Below are positions 16,751 to 26,071 of a stretch of 64,000 nt of DNA, piece after piece. How positions within the stretch are numbered: the stretch's first letter is position 1; each line of letters starts with the position of its first letter. Source of the DNA: Nocardioides sp. REDSEA-S33_B3 (lineage in GTDB: Bacteria; Actinomycetota; Actinomycetes; Propionibacteriales; Nocardioidaceae); the NCBI GenBank assembly GCA_001627335.1, contig LUPK01000014.1, forward strand, positions 1-64,000, written 5' to 3'. Position numbers and translations under genes: made by a program. The notes beneath the pieces were generated by a model. The model did no database searches. It had not been told where the DNA came from and saw only the letters and a program-made list of their open reading frames with translations.

Positions 16751-17625
16751 GGCTGATCGATCTCGGACCACGTCGCACCAGCATCGGTGGACACGAGGAC
16801 GCCGCCCTCCGTGGCGGCATACCACCGCGACTCGGTGGCGGTCAGCGCGCGAGGCACGTCCGGGAGTGATCCCACCTCCCGCCAGGAGTCCCCACCGTCG
16901 TCGCTGCGGTAGACCGACCCCTCGGGGCCGGCCCCGACCAGCAGGTCCTCGCTGTCCCAGTCCAGGAGCAACAACCGCGGCGCGGACTCCACGAGCTCGG
17001 GAGACCCGGAGACCTGGAGCCGGACGAGCGAACCGCTGCCATCGGTCAGCAGCACAAGATCGGGGTTGCCTGGATGGGCGGCCACGTCGGCGGCGGGCAA
17101 CTGGCCCAGGTCGCGCCACCGCCTGCCGTCCTCGGTCAACATGAGGCGCCCGCTCTGGGAGTCGACCCCGTACACGCGCTCACCCGACGCCTCGAGCGCA
17201 TGGAAGTCCGCCTCCCCTTCCAACGAGAGCGACCTCCACGTCCGACCGGAGTCTGTCGACTCGGAGAGTCCCAAGTGCGCGGGTCCCCCGGCGCCCGGCT
17301 CTGGGTGACCACTCATCAGGAAGCGGTCCGCGTCGGCGATGGTGAACGACATCGCATCGAAACGCTCCTCCCCCACACGCTCGAAGCCGTCGGCACCGAG
17401 GGCGAACACCCCGTGATGACTCGCGACGTAGAGCGTGTCGTCCGCGGGGTTCACGTCGAGAGAGTGGATATGGCCGAACTCCTCCCCGGCCGCAGCGGCG
17501 TCCGAGGCGGTTTGGTTCCACGTAGAGCTACAGCTGGCGAGCAGGGCCACGGCCATGGAGAGGCCGACGACCAGAGGGAGACCAGAAGACAGACTCAGCG
17601 ATTTGCGCGTCGCGCACATGCGCAT
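16747..17625 (-). CDS. F510_1955-type beta-propeller lipoprotein (divergent paralogue)
   Basis: 292 residues. The lipobox 'LLASCSS' follows a hydrophobic signal; the mature part begins 'FGHIHSLDVNPADDTLYVAS' and has repeats such as 'STDSGRTWRSLSLEGEADFH', 'RSDDGGDSWREVGSLP' and 'STDAGATWSEI'. It shares the architecture of the proteins at 1171 and 20015 but is clearly diverged. It starts the tightly linked minus-strand series that continues with SHOCT, multicopper oxidase and, further on, the complex I-like genes. The ATG at 17625 is chosen over a longer frame because it puts the signal sequence at the N-terminus. Confidence 0.82.
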   Translation of the reverse strand: MRMCATRKSLSLSSGLPLVVGLSMAVALLASCSSTWNQTASDAAAAGEEFGHIHSLDVNPADDTLYVASHHGVFALGADGFERVGEERFDAMSFTIADADRFLMSGHPEPGAGGPAHLGLSESTDSGRTWRSLSLEGEADFHALEASGERVYGVDSQSGRLMLTEDGRRWRDLGQLPAADVAAHPGNPDLVLLTDGSGSLVRLQVSGSPELVESAPRLLLLDWDSEDLLVGAGPEGSVYRSDDGGDSWREVGSLPDVPRALTATESRWYAATEGGVLVSTDAGATWSEIDQP

Positions 17626-17698
17626 ACTCCAAATGAGATCGAATGACGGGCAGGACGGACGCACCGGACCCATGCGGGTGGTGCGCCGGTGTGCCTGA

Positions 17699-18127
17699 TC
17701 AGATCCGGAGTACGGTCAGCTGTCGTTCGAACGGCGGTGGCAGCCCCGCCACGTCGAGCGCGGCGACGACCCACGGCACCAGACGCGGCAGACGCCATCC
17801 CCCGCCACGTGCCGCAATAGCGAGCAGCCACAAGCCCAGCGCCAAACCGGGCGTGAGCATCATCAGGCACAGCGCGAGCAACCCCCCGTCATCCGCCGGC
17901 GGGGCCTCGTCCCCGGCAACGACGCCGAGGGATGCGACCACGCCCACCGTGGTGTCGGTGGTCATGATGATCGTCGGGGCGGCGTGGTGCCCGATGTGCT
18001 CGCCGGAGTCCGGCCCGGACGCCAGCCCGTGCATGCCAACGATTCCGAGCGCGACTGCGCACAGGAGGACGACCAGCGGAAGCCGCGTCCTCACGGCTCC
18101 CGGGAAGGTGCGGTCGGCAAGAGTCAT
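17699..18127 (-). CDS. DUF6153-like membrane protein
   Basis: 142 residues with the family layout: a first membrane helix running into 'GIVGMHGLASG', a His-containing outer loop ('HIGHHAAP'), a second membrane segment ('LALCLMMLTPGLALGLWLL') and a C-terminal tail 'PPPFERQLTVLRI'. The tail matches 'PPSLRMLCVIRC' of the proteins at 2 and 18986. It lies upstream of the propeller lipoprotein gene on the same strand. Function unknown; the MHG motif and His residues would allow metal contact, but this is not shown. Confidence 0.75.
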   Translation of the reverse strand: MTLADRTFPGAVRTRLPLVVLLCAVALGIVGMHGLASGPDSGEHIGHHAAPTIIMTTDTTVGVVASLGVVAGDEAPPADDGGLLALCLMMLTPGLALGLWLLAIAARGGGWRLPRLVPWVVAALDVAGLPPPFERQLTVLRI

Positions 18128-18584
18128 CGCATCCTGAGTTTAGGCACAGCCACACCCGGCCGCCAGCCAGGCACCTTGATCCTGCCGCTGTGAGGGCAGG
18201 CAGCGCCGCCGGACCCGAGGAGCGATCACGTGCCATCGGCACTCGTCAAGAAGGAAGACCGCCTTTGACGTCGGCTGCGAACGCTTCACAACGATCCCGA
18301 GTTCCAACGAGCCGTGTCCGCAGCGCGACAACGTCGCGCGTCATAGTCCAGGACGGCCCTTTTCACAGGTCGACGACATCGAGCTCATATGCCCGATTCG
18401 CTCTGGCCCGAGCTCATCAACCCCATCCTCGCCGCCGTCCTCCTCGGCGCCCGAAACCAGACACAGCCGAAGGCCACCGCAGCCGATCGGCGACGTCGGC
18501 CGCACCGCGATGATCACCAAGGTCGCCGACCACCCAGGCTGAATCCAGGTGGCGAACCCGGCACCGGACCCGCTGCAGAGGGGG
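18128..18584. other. no recognisable gene
   Basis: Short open frames run across this stretch on both strands but none shows a known domain, a signal sequence or a good start with ribosome binding site. The composition is coding-like, so it may hold decayed remnants of a mobile-element gene. The right end runs into a repeat and the tRNA-derived sequence. Confidence 0.4.
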
Positions 18585-18610
18585 TTTTCGGGTCACAAAG
18601 CGCGACACAA
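18585..18610 (+). repeat. TTTTCGGG-type repeat, copy 1
   Basis: The sequence TTTTCGGGTCACAAAGCGCG plus 'ACACAA' matches, with few changes, stretches at 18859, 53962 and 63817. It lies about 90 bases from the tRNA-derived segment, exactly as the copy at 63817 lies beside the intact tRNA. It may be a recombination site or part of the ancestral downstream region of the tRNA. Confidence 0.6.
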
Positions 18611-18633
18611 GCCAGAATGGCTCAAATGACAAA

Positions 18634-18674
18634 TGGCCCGTGTCCTGCATTTCCGCAGGCCACGGGCCACTTTT
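18634..18674. terminator. hairpin terminator (counterpart of the tRNA-fMet terminator)
   Basis: A perfect nine-base stem (TGGCCCGTG / CACGGGCCA) with an inner CCTGC/GCAGG pairing and a T-run on both sides. A hairpin of the same design follows the tRNA-fMet gene at 63863-63906, so this one came with the tRNA-derived sequence. Confidence 0.8.
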
Positions 18675-18677
18675 CAG

Positions 18678-18711
18678 TAGCGGGGGCAGGATTTGAACCT
18701 GCGACCTCTGG
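18678..18711 (-). other. 34-base copy of the tRNA-fMet 3' end (candidate left attachment site)
   Basis: All 34 bases are identical to the 3' part of the tRNA at 63910-63943; identity ends at the anticodon-stem side. Upstream tRNA bases are absent, so it is not a functional tRNA. This is the usual footprint of an element that integrated at a tRNA 3' end, with 45 kb between the two copies. Confidence 0.8.
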
Positions 18712-18985
18712 ACCTCCAGCGCGTGTGCGTTCCGCCGCTGGCGCTTTTGACCCCACTTGCCGATGTGTGCTCTGACCTGCACAGATGCGCACAACCCGCC
18801 GTGTCGGCTCCAGATCATCTTGACGTTTTCTGCTCGGATCAGCCGGCTTGTGCTGGCGTTTTCGGGACATAAGCGCGGCGTGACTCGAATCGCAGTCGGC
18901 TCGGAGGATGAGCCACGATTCGTGCCTGTTCGTGCCCAACTAGGATCGGCGGCATGCGGGACCTCCGAGCACCGGCCGGGACACA
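18712..18985. other. junction region without a recognisable gene
   Basis: Between the tRNA-derived segment and the truncated DUF6153 copy there is no credible gene. The open frames that cross it are translations through the tRNA fragment. It contains the repeat at 18859 and, at 18977, a shorter CGGGACACAAGCGG match right where homology to copy A begins. Confidence 0.5.
18859..18878 (+). repeat. TTTTCGGG-type repeat, copy 2
   Basis: TTTTCGGGACATAAGCGCGG shares the first 14 bases exactly with the copy beside the tRNA at 63817. After it the sequences diverge. It lies 127 bases left of the breakpoint of the duplicated block. Confidence 0.6.
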
Positions 18986-19288
18986 AGCGGCCCCCTCAGT
19001 CATGACCACTCCGGGCCAGCGGCCAGTGAGCCGGATACCTCCGAACCGATCGTCGCGGGTCATCCAGTGGGAATGAGCTCTGAGGAGCCCATCGGCGAGA
19101 ACGGTGCGGGGCTTCTTGGCCTCTGCCTAGCCGTGCTGGCCGGCCTGGTGCTCGGGATCGCACTCCTGCTGGTGCGTCGGGGTGTCCGCATCCCCCGGAC
19201 CCTGCTGCCGGCATGGCAGCCCCGACTGTTCATCGGGCGTGACCGGGACCCGCCCAGCCTCGGCATGCTCTGTGTGATCCGCTGCTGA
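18986..19288 (+). pseudogene. 5'-truncated DUF6153 gene (copy B)
   Basis: From 'SGPLSHDHSGP' to the end 'PPSLGMLCVIRC' this frame matches the protein at 2-442, including the second membrane segment 'LLGLCLAVLAGLVLGIALLL'. The first membrane helix and the MHG motif are missing: homology stops at about 18986 and unrelated sequence precedes it. A GTG at 19067 could start a short product, but without the first helix it is unlikely to be functional. It marks the left edge of the second copy of the 2.7-kb block. Confidence 0.75.
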
Positions 19289-19374
19289 CAGGCATTCGTC
19301 ACGAGGCGCCCACGTTTGGGCGGCTCGTGGTTTCGCCTGCCCAGACACCTGATCACACAGATGGAGAAACACTC

Positions 19375-19941
19375 ATGCGCAAGTCGCTGATCACCGCCGT
19401 TGTGGCGGCCTCGCTGTTCACCCTTGCCGCCTGCAGCAACGACGACGACACTGACACCGCGGCCAGCCATAACGAGGCCGACGTCACCTTCGCCCAGGAG
19501 ATGATCCCCCACCACCAGCAGGCCATCGAGATGGCCGACCTCGCCGAGTCACGAGCTGAAAGCCAGGAGGCCAAGGACCTCGCCACCGACATCGAGGCAG
19601 CCCAAGGCCCCGAGATCGAGACACTGACCGGCTGGTTGGAGTCATGGGGCGAGGACGTCCCGGATGAGGGCATGTCGGGCATGGATCACGGCGACATGTC
19701 CTCCGACGACATGGGCGGAATGATGACCGAGAACGAGATGGCCGACCTCGAGTCGGCGTCCGGCGCGGAGTTCGACCAGATGTTTCTCACCATGATGATC
19801 GAGCACCACGAGGGTGCGATCGAGATGGCGAAGACCGAGCAGTCCGAGGGCGAGTTCCCCGAGGCTGTCGACATGGCCAAGGAGATCGAGACGACACAGG
19901 CGGAGGAGATCCAGACGATGCAGGACCTGCTGAAGTCCTGA
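19375..19941 (+). CDS. DUF305 lipoprotein (copy B)
   Basis: 188 residues, the same length as copy A, with the lipobox LAACS at about 17-21, two His-His repeats ('MIPHHQQAIEMA', 'MMIEHHEGAIEMA') and the Met/Asp linker. Roughly 14 substitutions distinguish the copies, concentrated just after the lipobox; both look intact. The ATG at 19375 matches the copy A start and the preceding ATGGAGAAACACTC is identical. It is followed by the propeller lipoprotein and DUF3152 genes in the same order as copy A. Confidence 0.9.
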   Translation: MRKSLITAVVAASLFTLAACSNDDDTDTAASHNEADVTFAQEMIPHHQQAIEMADLAESRAESQEAKDLATDIEAAQGPEIETLTGWLESWGEDVPDEGMSGMDHGDMSSDDMGGMMTENEMADLESASGAEFDQMFLTMMIEHHEGAIEMAKTEQSEGEFPEAVDMAKEIETTQAEEIQTMQDLLKS

Positions 19942-20014
19942 TCTCGTCCCTGGTGCCGGGCAGGACGGAGCTACTCCGCCAGCCCGGCGCCATCCTCACC
20001 TCGGAGCCACTGTT

Positions 20015-20854
20015 ATGTACCGACCCCATGTCGCCCTCACAGGCATCCTCCTCGGTGCCGTCCTCGTCTCGGGCGGTTGCGCCAAGGACACCCCAGCGAC
20101 AGCGCCGCCCGCCGATGAGGACACGAGCGTCGGCCACATCCACGGTCTCGGCGTCGATCCGGCCGACGACAGCCTCTACGTCGCCACCCACTTCGGCCTC
20201 TTCCACGTCGACGAGAGCGGCCGGCCGAGCCGCGTCGCAGACCGGTATCAGGACACGATGGCGTTCACCGTTGTCGGCCCTGGCCACTTCCTGGGAAGCG
20301 GGCACCCGGACCTCCGCGAGGACCTGCCCGCCCACCTGGGCCTGATCGAATCCACCGACGCCGGAGAGACCTGGACCCCCCTCGCCCTCCAGGGTGAGGC
20401 GGACTTCCACATCCTCGAGCCCGCCGGCGACGCCCTCTACGCATACGACGCCACGTCCGGAAGCCTGCTGCGCACCGAGGACCGGAAGAGCTTCGACGAG
20501 ACATACCGAGGTCCGCTGATCAGCGTTGCGGCGGTCGATGACAACGACTCGCTGATCGCTACCGACGCCAACGGCCAGCTCGTCAGCATCAACACCAGGT
20601 CCGGCGAGACCCGTGAGCTCGGCGGCCCGAACATGATGTACCTCGACACCACTCCCGACGGGACCCTGGCCGGTGTCGACCCCGACGGCGTCGTTCGGGT
20701 CAGCACCGACACCGGTCGAACCTGGCGCGAGGTCGGCTCGATCGATGGCCAACCGGCCGCATTCACCATCAGCGCCCAGCGCTGGTTCGCCGCGACCGAG
20801 ACCACCGTCTACCAGTCCACCGATGGCGGCGACACCTGGTCCCGCGTGCTGTGA
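20015..20854 (+). CDS. F510_1955-type beta-propeller lipoprotein (copy B)
   Basis: 279 residues, same length as copy A. The lipobox 'LVSGGC', the 'GHIHGLGVDPADDSLYVAT' start and the propeller turns 'STDAGETWTPL', 'STDTGRTWREV' and 'STDGGDTWSRVL' are all present. Differences from copy A are scattered substitutions, so both copies are probably functional and have been diverging for some time. It is the middle gene of the duplicated block. Confidence 0.85.
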   Translation: MYRPHVALTGILLGAVLVSGGCAKDTPATAPPADEDTSVGHIHGLGVDPADDSLYVATHFGLFHVDESGRPSRVADRYQDTMAFTVVGPGHFLGSGHPDLREDLPAHLGLIESTDAGETWTPLALQGEADFHILEPAGDALYAYDATSGSLLRTEDRKSFDETYRGPLISVAAVDDNDSLIATDANGQLVSINTRSGETRELGGPNMMYLDTTPDGTLAGVDPDGVVRVSTDTGRTWREVGSIDGQPAAFTISAQRWFAATETTVYQSTDGGDTWSRVL

Positions 20855-20867
20855 CGGTGCCGGGACG

Positions 20868-21686
20868 ATGAGTAGGCGCAAAGCCACGCATCGACGAGCG
20901 GGTTCCCATCGCGCGCCACGTCGGCGTGCCACGGCAGGGCTCACCGGCCTGGCGGCGCTGGCGACGACTGCCGCCGTGGCTGGACCCGTCGCGTTTCTCA
21001 TCCCCCGCCCGACGGACACCGAAGACGCGGGCGGCCGCACTGCAATTGCCGCATCTCCTTCCGCTGAACAGGCTGTCAGGCGCGAGCGGACCGACGGCGA
21101 GGTGGAGGTCCGTCGAGATCGTGACCCAGATCCGAGTGGGCCCCCCTCCCCCGCCACTCGCATTCCGGAGCGCGGCGCAGGCACCTTTGAAGTCGCCGCC
21201 GCCGCGCCGCGCGGCTCGCAGAACGGGGTGACGTACCGGGTCGAGGTCGAGCAGGGCCTGCCCTTCAACACGGCGGATGTGGCGCGGCTGGTCGAAGAGA
21301 CCCTGTCTGATCAGCGGGGCTGGGCGACGCGACACACGCTCGTCCGCGTCGATGGCCATGCCGACCTCCGGATCGTCCTGGCCACCCCAGAGACGGCCGA
21401 TGAACTCTGCGCACCGCTCGACACGGGCGGTCGGCTGTCGTGCCGCAACGGCGACGACGTCGTTCTCAATGCCTGGCGCTGGCAGTTCGGCGCATACGGA
21501 TACGCCGGTGACCTGCGGGCATACCGGCGCTACGTCGTCAACCACGAGACTGGCCACGCCCTGGGCTATCCCCACGTCGGGTGTCCCGGTCCGGGAAGGC
21601 TCGCGCCAGTGATGTTGCAGCAGACCAAGGGCTTGGCCGGTTGTCGGCCGAACCCGTGGCCGTCGCGAGTAGATCTCGTCCACTGA
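20868..21686 (+). CDS. DUF3152 protein (copy B)
   Basis: 272 residues starting at ATG 20868 ('MSRRKATHRRAGS'), with a hydrophobic anchor 'GLTGLAALATTAAVAGPVAF' and then the DUF3152 domain. Key features are 'NHETGHALGYPHVGCPGPG' (HExxH-like site with a third His) and paired Cys. The family is predicted to be an exported metalloprotease-like domain; the substrate is unknown. This copy shows the intact N-terminus that copy A has lost to a frame change. The start lies 13 bases after the propeller gene stop. Confidence 0.8.
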   Translation: MSRRKATHRRAGSHRAPRRRATAGLTGLAALATTAAVAGPVAFLIPRPTDTEDAGGRTAIAASPSAEQAVRRERTDGEVEVRRDRDPDPSGPPSPATRIPERGAGTFEVAAAAPRGSQNGVTYRVEVEQGLPFNTADVARLVEETLSDQRGWATRHTLVRVDGHADLRIVLATPETADELCAPLDTGGRLSCRNGDDVVLNAWRWQFGAYGYAGDLRAYRRYVVNHETGHALGYPHVGCPGPGRLAPVMLQQTKGLAGCRPNPWPSRVDLVH

Positions 21687-21757
21687 CGGCACCATGGTTC
21701 GGACGGCCGACAGCAGCTTGCGTATGACCTCAGCGCCATAGGGGTACAGGTGGAGTG

Positions 21758-22225
21758 ATGGACCGCCGCCAGCGACCGCCCTTCAGCCGAGCTCGAACGC
21801 TCGGTGGGTGTGTCCTGGCCGCTCTCTTCGTGCTCGCCGGTGCCTCAGGCGACAACCTGTTCGCCCGACACGTGGGCATGACCATGGTCGCGCCGGCGGG
21901 AGCCTCCGCCGCGACAGGAGAAGCCATGCAGGCGGCTTCCGTCGGGTCTGGCAGGGACGGCGAGGGTCTGCGCGGCGCCGGCTCTGACCACGGGCCTGGT
22001 AGCGAGAACGGAAGTGCACAGCTCCTGCACCTGCTGGGCGCCTGTCTCTCCATCCTTGCCGTCGGCATTCTGCTGTTACGCCGGGGCGGAATGTGGCGTG
22101 AACCGACCCGCCTGCTCAGGGCATTGCCCTCGCGGCGGCTCCTCGTCGCCCACTGGAGGGCAACCGCCCGCGGAAGTCCCCCGCCCCTCTCGCCGCCACG
22201 CGCGTCTCCGGTGATCCGGACCTGA
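21758..22225 (+). CDS. DUF6153-like membrane protein (diverged)
   Basis: 155 residues. The first membrane helix ('GGCVLAALFVLAGASG') leads into 'FARHVGMTMV', followed by a Gly/Ser/His-containing loop, a second membrane helix ('LLHLLGACLSILAVGILLL') and a Pro-rich C-terminus ending 'SPVIRT'. The overall layout and tail resemble DUF6153 proteins, but the MHG motif is not exact, so the assignment is tentative. ATG 21758 directly follows a GTG at 21755; GGTGGAG is nearby. It precedes the Csp-like copper protein gene. Confidence 0.55.
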   Translation: MDRRQRPPFSRARTLGGCVLAALFVLAGASGDNLFARHVGMTMVAPAGASAATGEAMQAASVGSGRDGEGLRGAGSDHGPGSENGSAQLLHLLGACLSILAVGILLLRRGGMWREPTRLLRALPSRRLLVAHWRATARGSPPPLSPPRASPVIRT

Positions 22226-22316
22226 GGGCTCTGTGCAGCCTGTGACACCACCACGGTGCCCGCTGCTGCGCACTCGATAGCCCACAGGACCACATCACGA
22301 CGATACGGAGAAGCTC

Positions 22317-22724
22317 ATGACCAGCACGATCAGCGACATGATGAAGACCTACCCGGCGGAGATCAACACCGACCGCGAGCTCTTGGCGCAATGCGTAGAA
22401 GCATGCGTGGAGTGCGCTCAGGCGTGCACGGCGTGCGCCGACGCGTGCCTGAGCGAGGAAATGGTCGCCGAACTGACCAAGTGCATCCGCACGAACTCAG
22501 ACTGCGCCGACATCTGCGAGGCCACTGGCCGGGTGCTGTCACGCCACACGGGCTACGACGCCAACATCACCCGCGCAGTGCTGCAGGCGTGCGCTCAAGC
22601 CTGCAGGTCCTGCGCGGAGGAGTGCGAGAAGCACGCCGAGATGCATGAGCACTGCCGCATCTGTGCCGAGGCGTGCCGCCGGTGCGAGGACGCCTGCAAC
22701 CGCGTCCTGAGCGCCATCGGTTAA
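22317..22724 (+). CDS. Csp-like four-helix copper storage protein (DUF326)
   Basis: 135 residues containing about 18 Cys arranged in heptad-like CxxxC pairs ('CVEACVECAQACTACADAC', 'ACAQACRSCAEECEKH', 'HCRICAEACRRCEDAC'). This is the four-helix-bundle copper storage (Csp/DUF326) family, where Cys thiolates line the bundle core and bind many Cu(I) ions. No signal peptide is seen, so it should be a cytosolic Csp3-type store. The ATG lies after GATACGGAGAAGCTC. It sits between a DUF6153-like and a DUF305 gene. Confidence 0.92.
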   Translation: MTSTISDMMKTYPAEINTDRELLAQCVEACVECAQACTACADACLSEEMVAELTKCIRTNSDCADICEATGRVLSRHTGYDANITRAVLQACAQACRSCAEECEKHAEMHEHCRICAEACRRCEDACNRVLSAIG

Positions 22725-22811
22725 CGCGGCCGCTTGGGATGACCGGATCCGAGAGGTTCGGTCATCCCATGCCGCCTGCACGCACCGACTTCGACCTTGA
22801 AGGACAACGAG

Positions 22812-23531
22812 ATGAACCAGCGTCAGCAGAACAAACAGCAGCATGCCACCCACCCCGAGCCGGACGAACATTCCGAGCACAACAGCGACAACGGAGCTCA
22901 CGACGGCAACTCCAGCGGACACCACGAGGCGAAGATGTATCTGCGTTTCGGACTGATGATCGCGACGTCGACTGTCGTCATGTTCGGGCTCACCTACACC
23001 AACGCGTTCAGCGCCGATCATGTCCGCTTCAGCGAGGAGCGCGTGTACATGGCACTCCTCATGGGCGCGGCGATGGCCCTCATCATGCTGGCGTTCATGT
23101 GGGGGATGATGTACCGGAACCGTGTGGTGAACGTCGGCATCGTCCTGGGCGCGATCGTGCTTGGCGGTACAGCTTTGTACCTGTCGCGCTCGCAGGTCCT
23201 CGTCGATGACGAGAGCTACATGAAGGCGATGATCCCCCACCACTCGATCGCCATCTTGACCAGCGAGAGAGCCGGAATCGAGGACGTCCGGGTCCGCGAG
23301 CTAGCGGACGGCATCGCGGCGACGCAGCGCAAGGAGATCAAGGAGATGGACTGGCTGGTCCAGGACATCGAGGAGAACGGACCGGCTACGACGAAGGAAG
23401 AAGCCGACGCACGACCCGTCCCCGATTTCCAAGGCTCGGCCTCGAGCCTCCAGGATGCTCAATGGAGTGCCCGAGAGTTCCTGCGGGCGCTCTTGGCCCT
23501 GCCACTGCCAAAGGAGCTGGGTCAGCAGTGA
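22812..23531 (+). CDS. membrane-anchored DUF305 protein with C-terminal extension
   Basis: 239 residues from the ATG at 22812 (AAGGACAACGAG precedes it; a TTG at 22797 is in frame). A His-rich N-terminus is followed by three membrane helices and one DUF305 repeat with 'YMKAMIPHHSIAILTSERA'. It is a close relative of the protein at 14038, which ends at 'RPVPDFEASP'. Here about 30 further residues ('SSLQDAQWSAREFLRALLA' onward) follow the equivalent 'RPVPDFQGSA'. The extension may result from loss of the original stop. Confidence 0.85.
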   Translation: MNQRQQNKQQHATHPEPDEHSEHNSDNGAHDGNSSGHHEAKMYLRFGLMIATSTVVMFGLTYTNAFSADHVRFSEERVYMALLMGAAMALIMLAFMWGMMYRNRVVNVGIVLGAIVLGGTALYLSRSQVLVDDESYMKAMIPHHSIAILTSERAGIEDVRVRELADGIAATQRKEIKEMDWLVQDIEENGPATTKEEADARPVPDFQGSASSLQDAQWSAREFLRALLALPLPKELGQQ

Positions 23532-23539
23532 CTACATGC

Positions 23540-23573
23540 GAGGGCTTGCCGGCACACAGTTCGACAAGCCCTC
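23540..23573. terminator. probable bidirectional terminator
   Basis: The inverted repeat GAGGGCTTG / CAAGCCCTC (nine-base stem, 16-base loop) lies between the convergent DUF305 and P-type ATPase genes. There is no strong T-run, so the call rests on position and stem quality. Confidence 0.55.
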
Positions 23574-23587
23574 GCAGGGGATGAGTG

Positions 23588-26067
<2,480 letters not shown>

Positions 26068-26071
<4 letters not shown>

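Noticed and set aside
18622..18939. Open frame on the minus strand across the tRNA fragment, with 'GPEVAGSNPAPAT'-like translation
   Set aside because: This peptide is what any tRNA T-arm of this sequence gives when translated; there is no start with ribosome binding site and no domain.
21738..21750. ATAGGGGTACAGG as a second CsoR operator
   Set aside because: Only one half-site (GGGGTA) is present; the other G-tract arm of the palindrome is missing.
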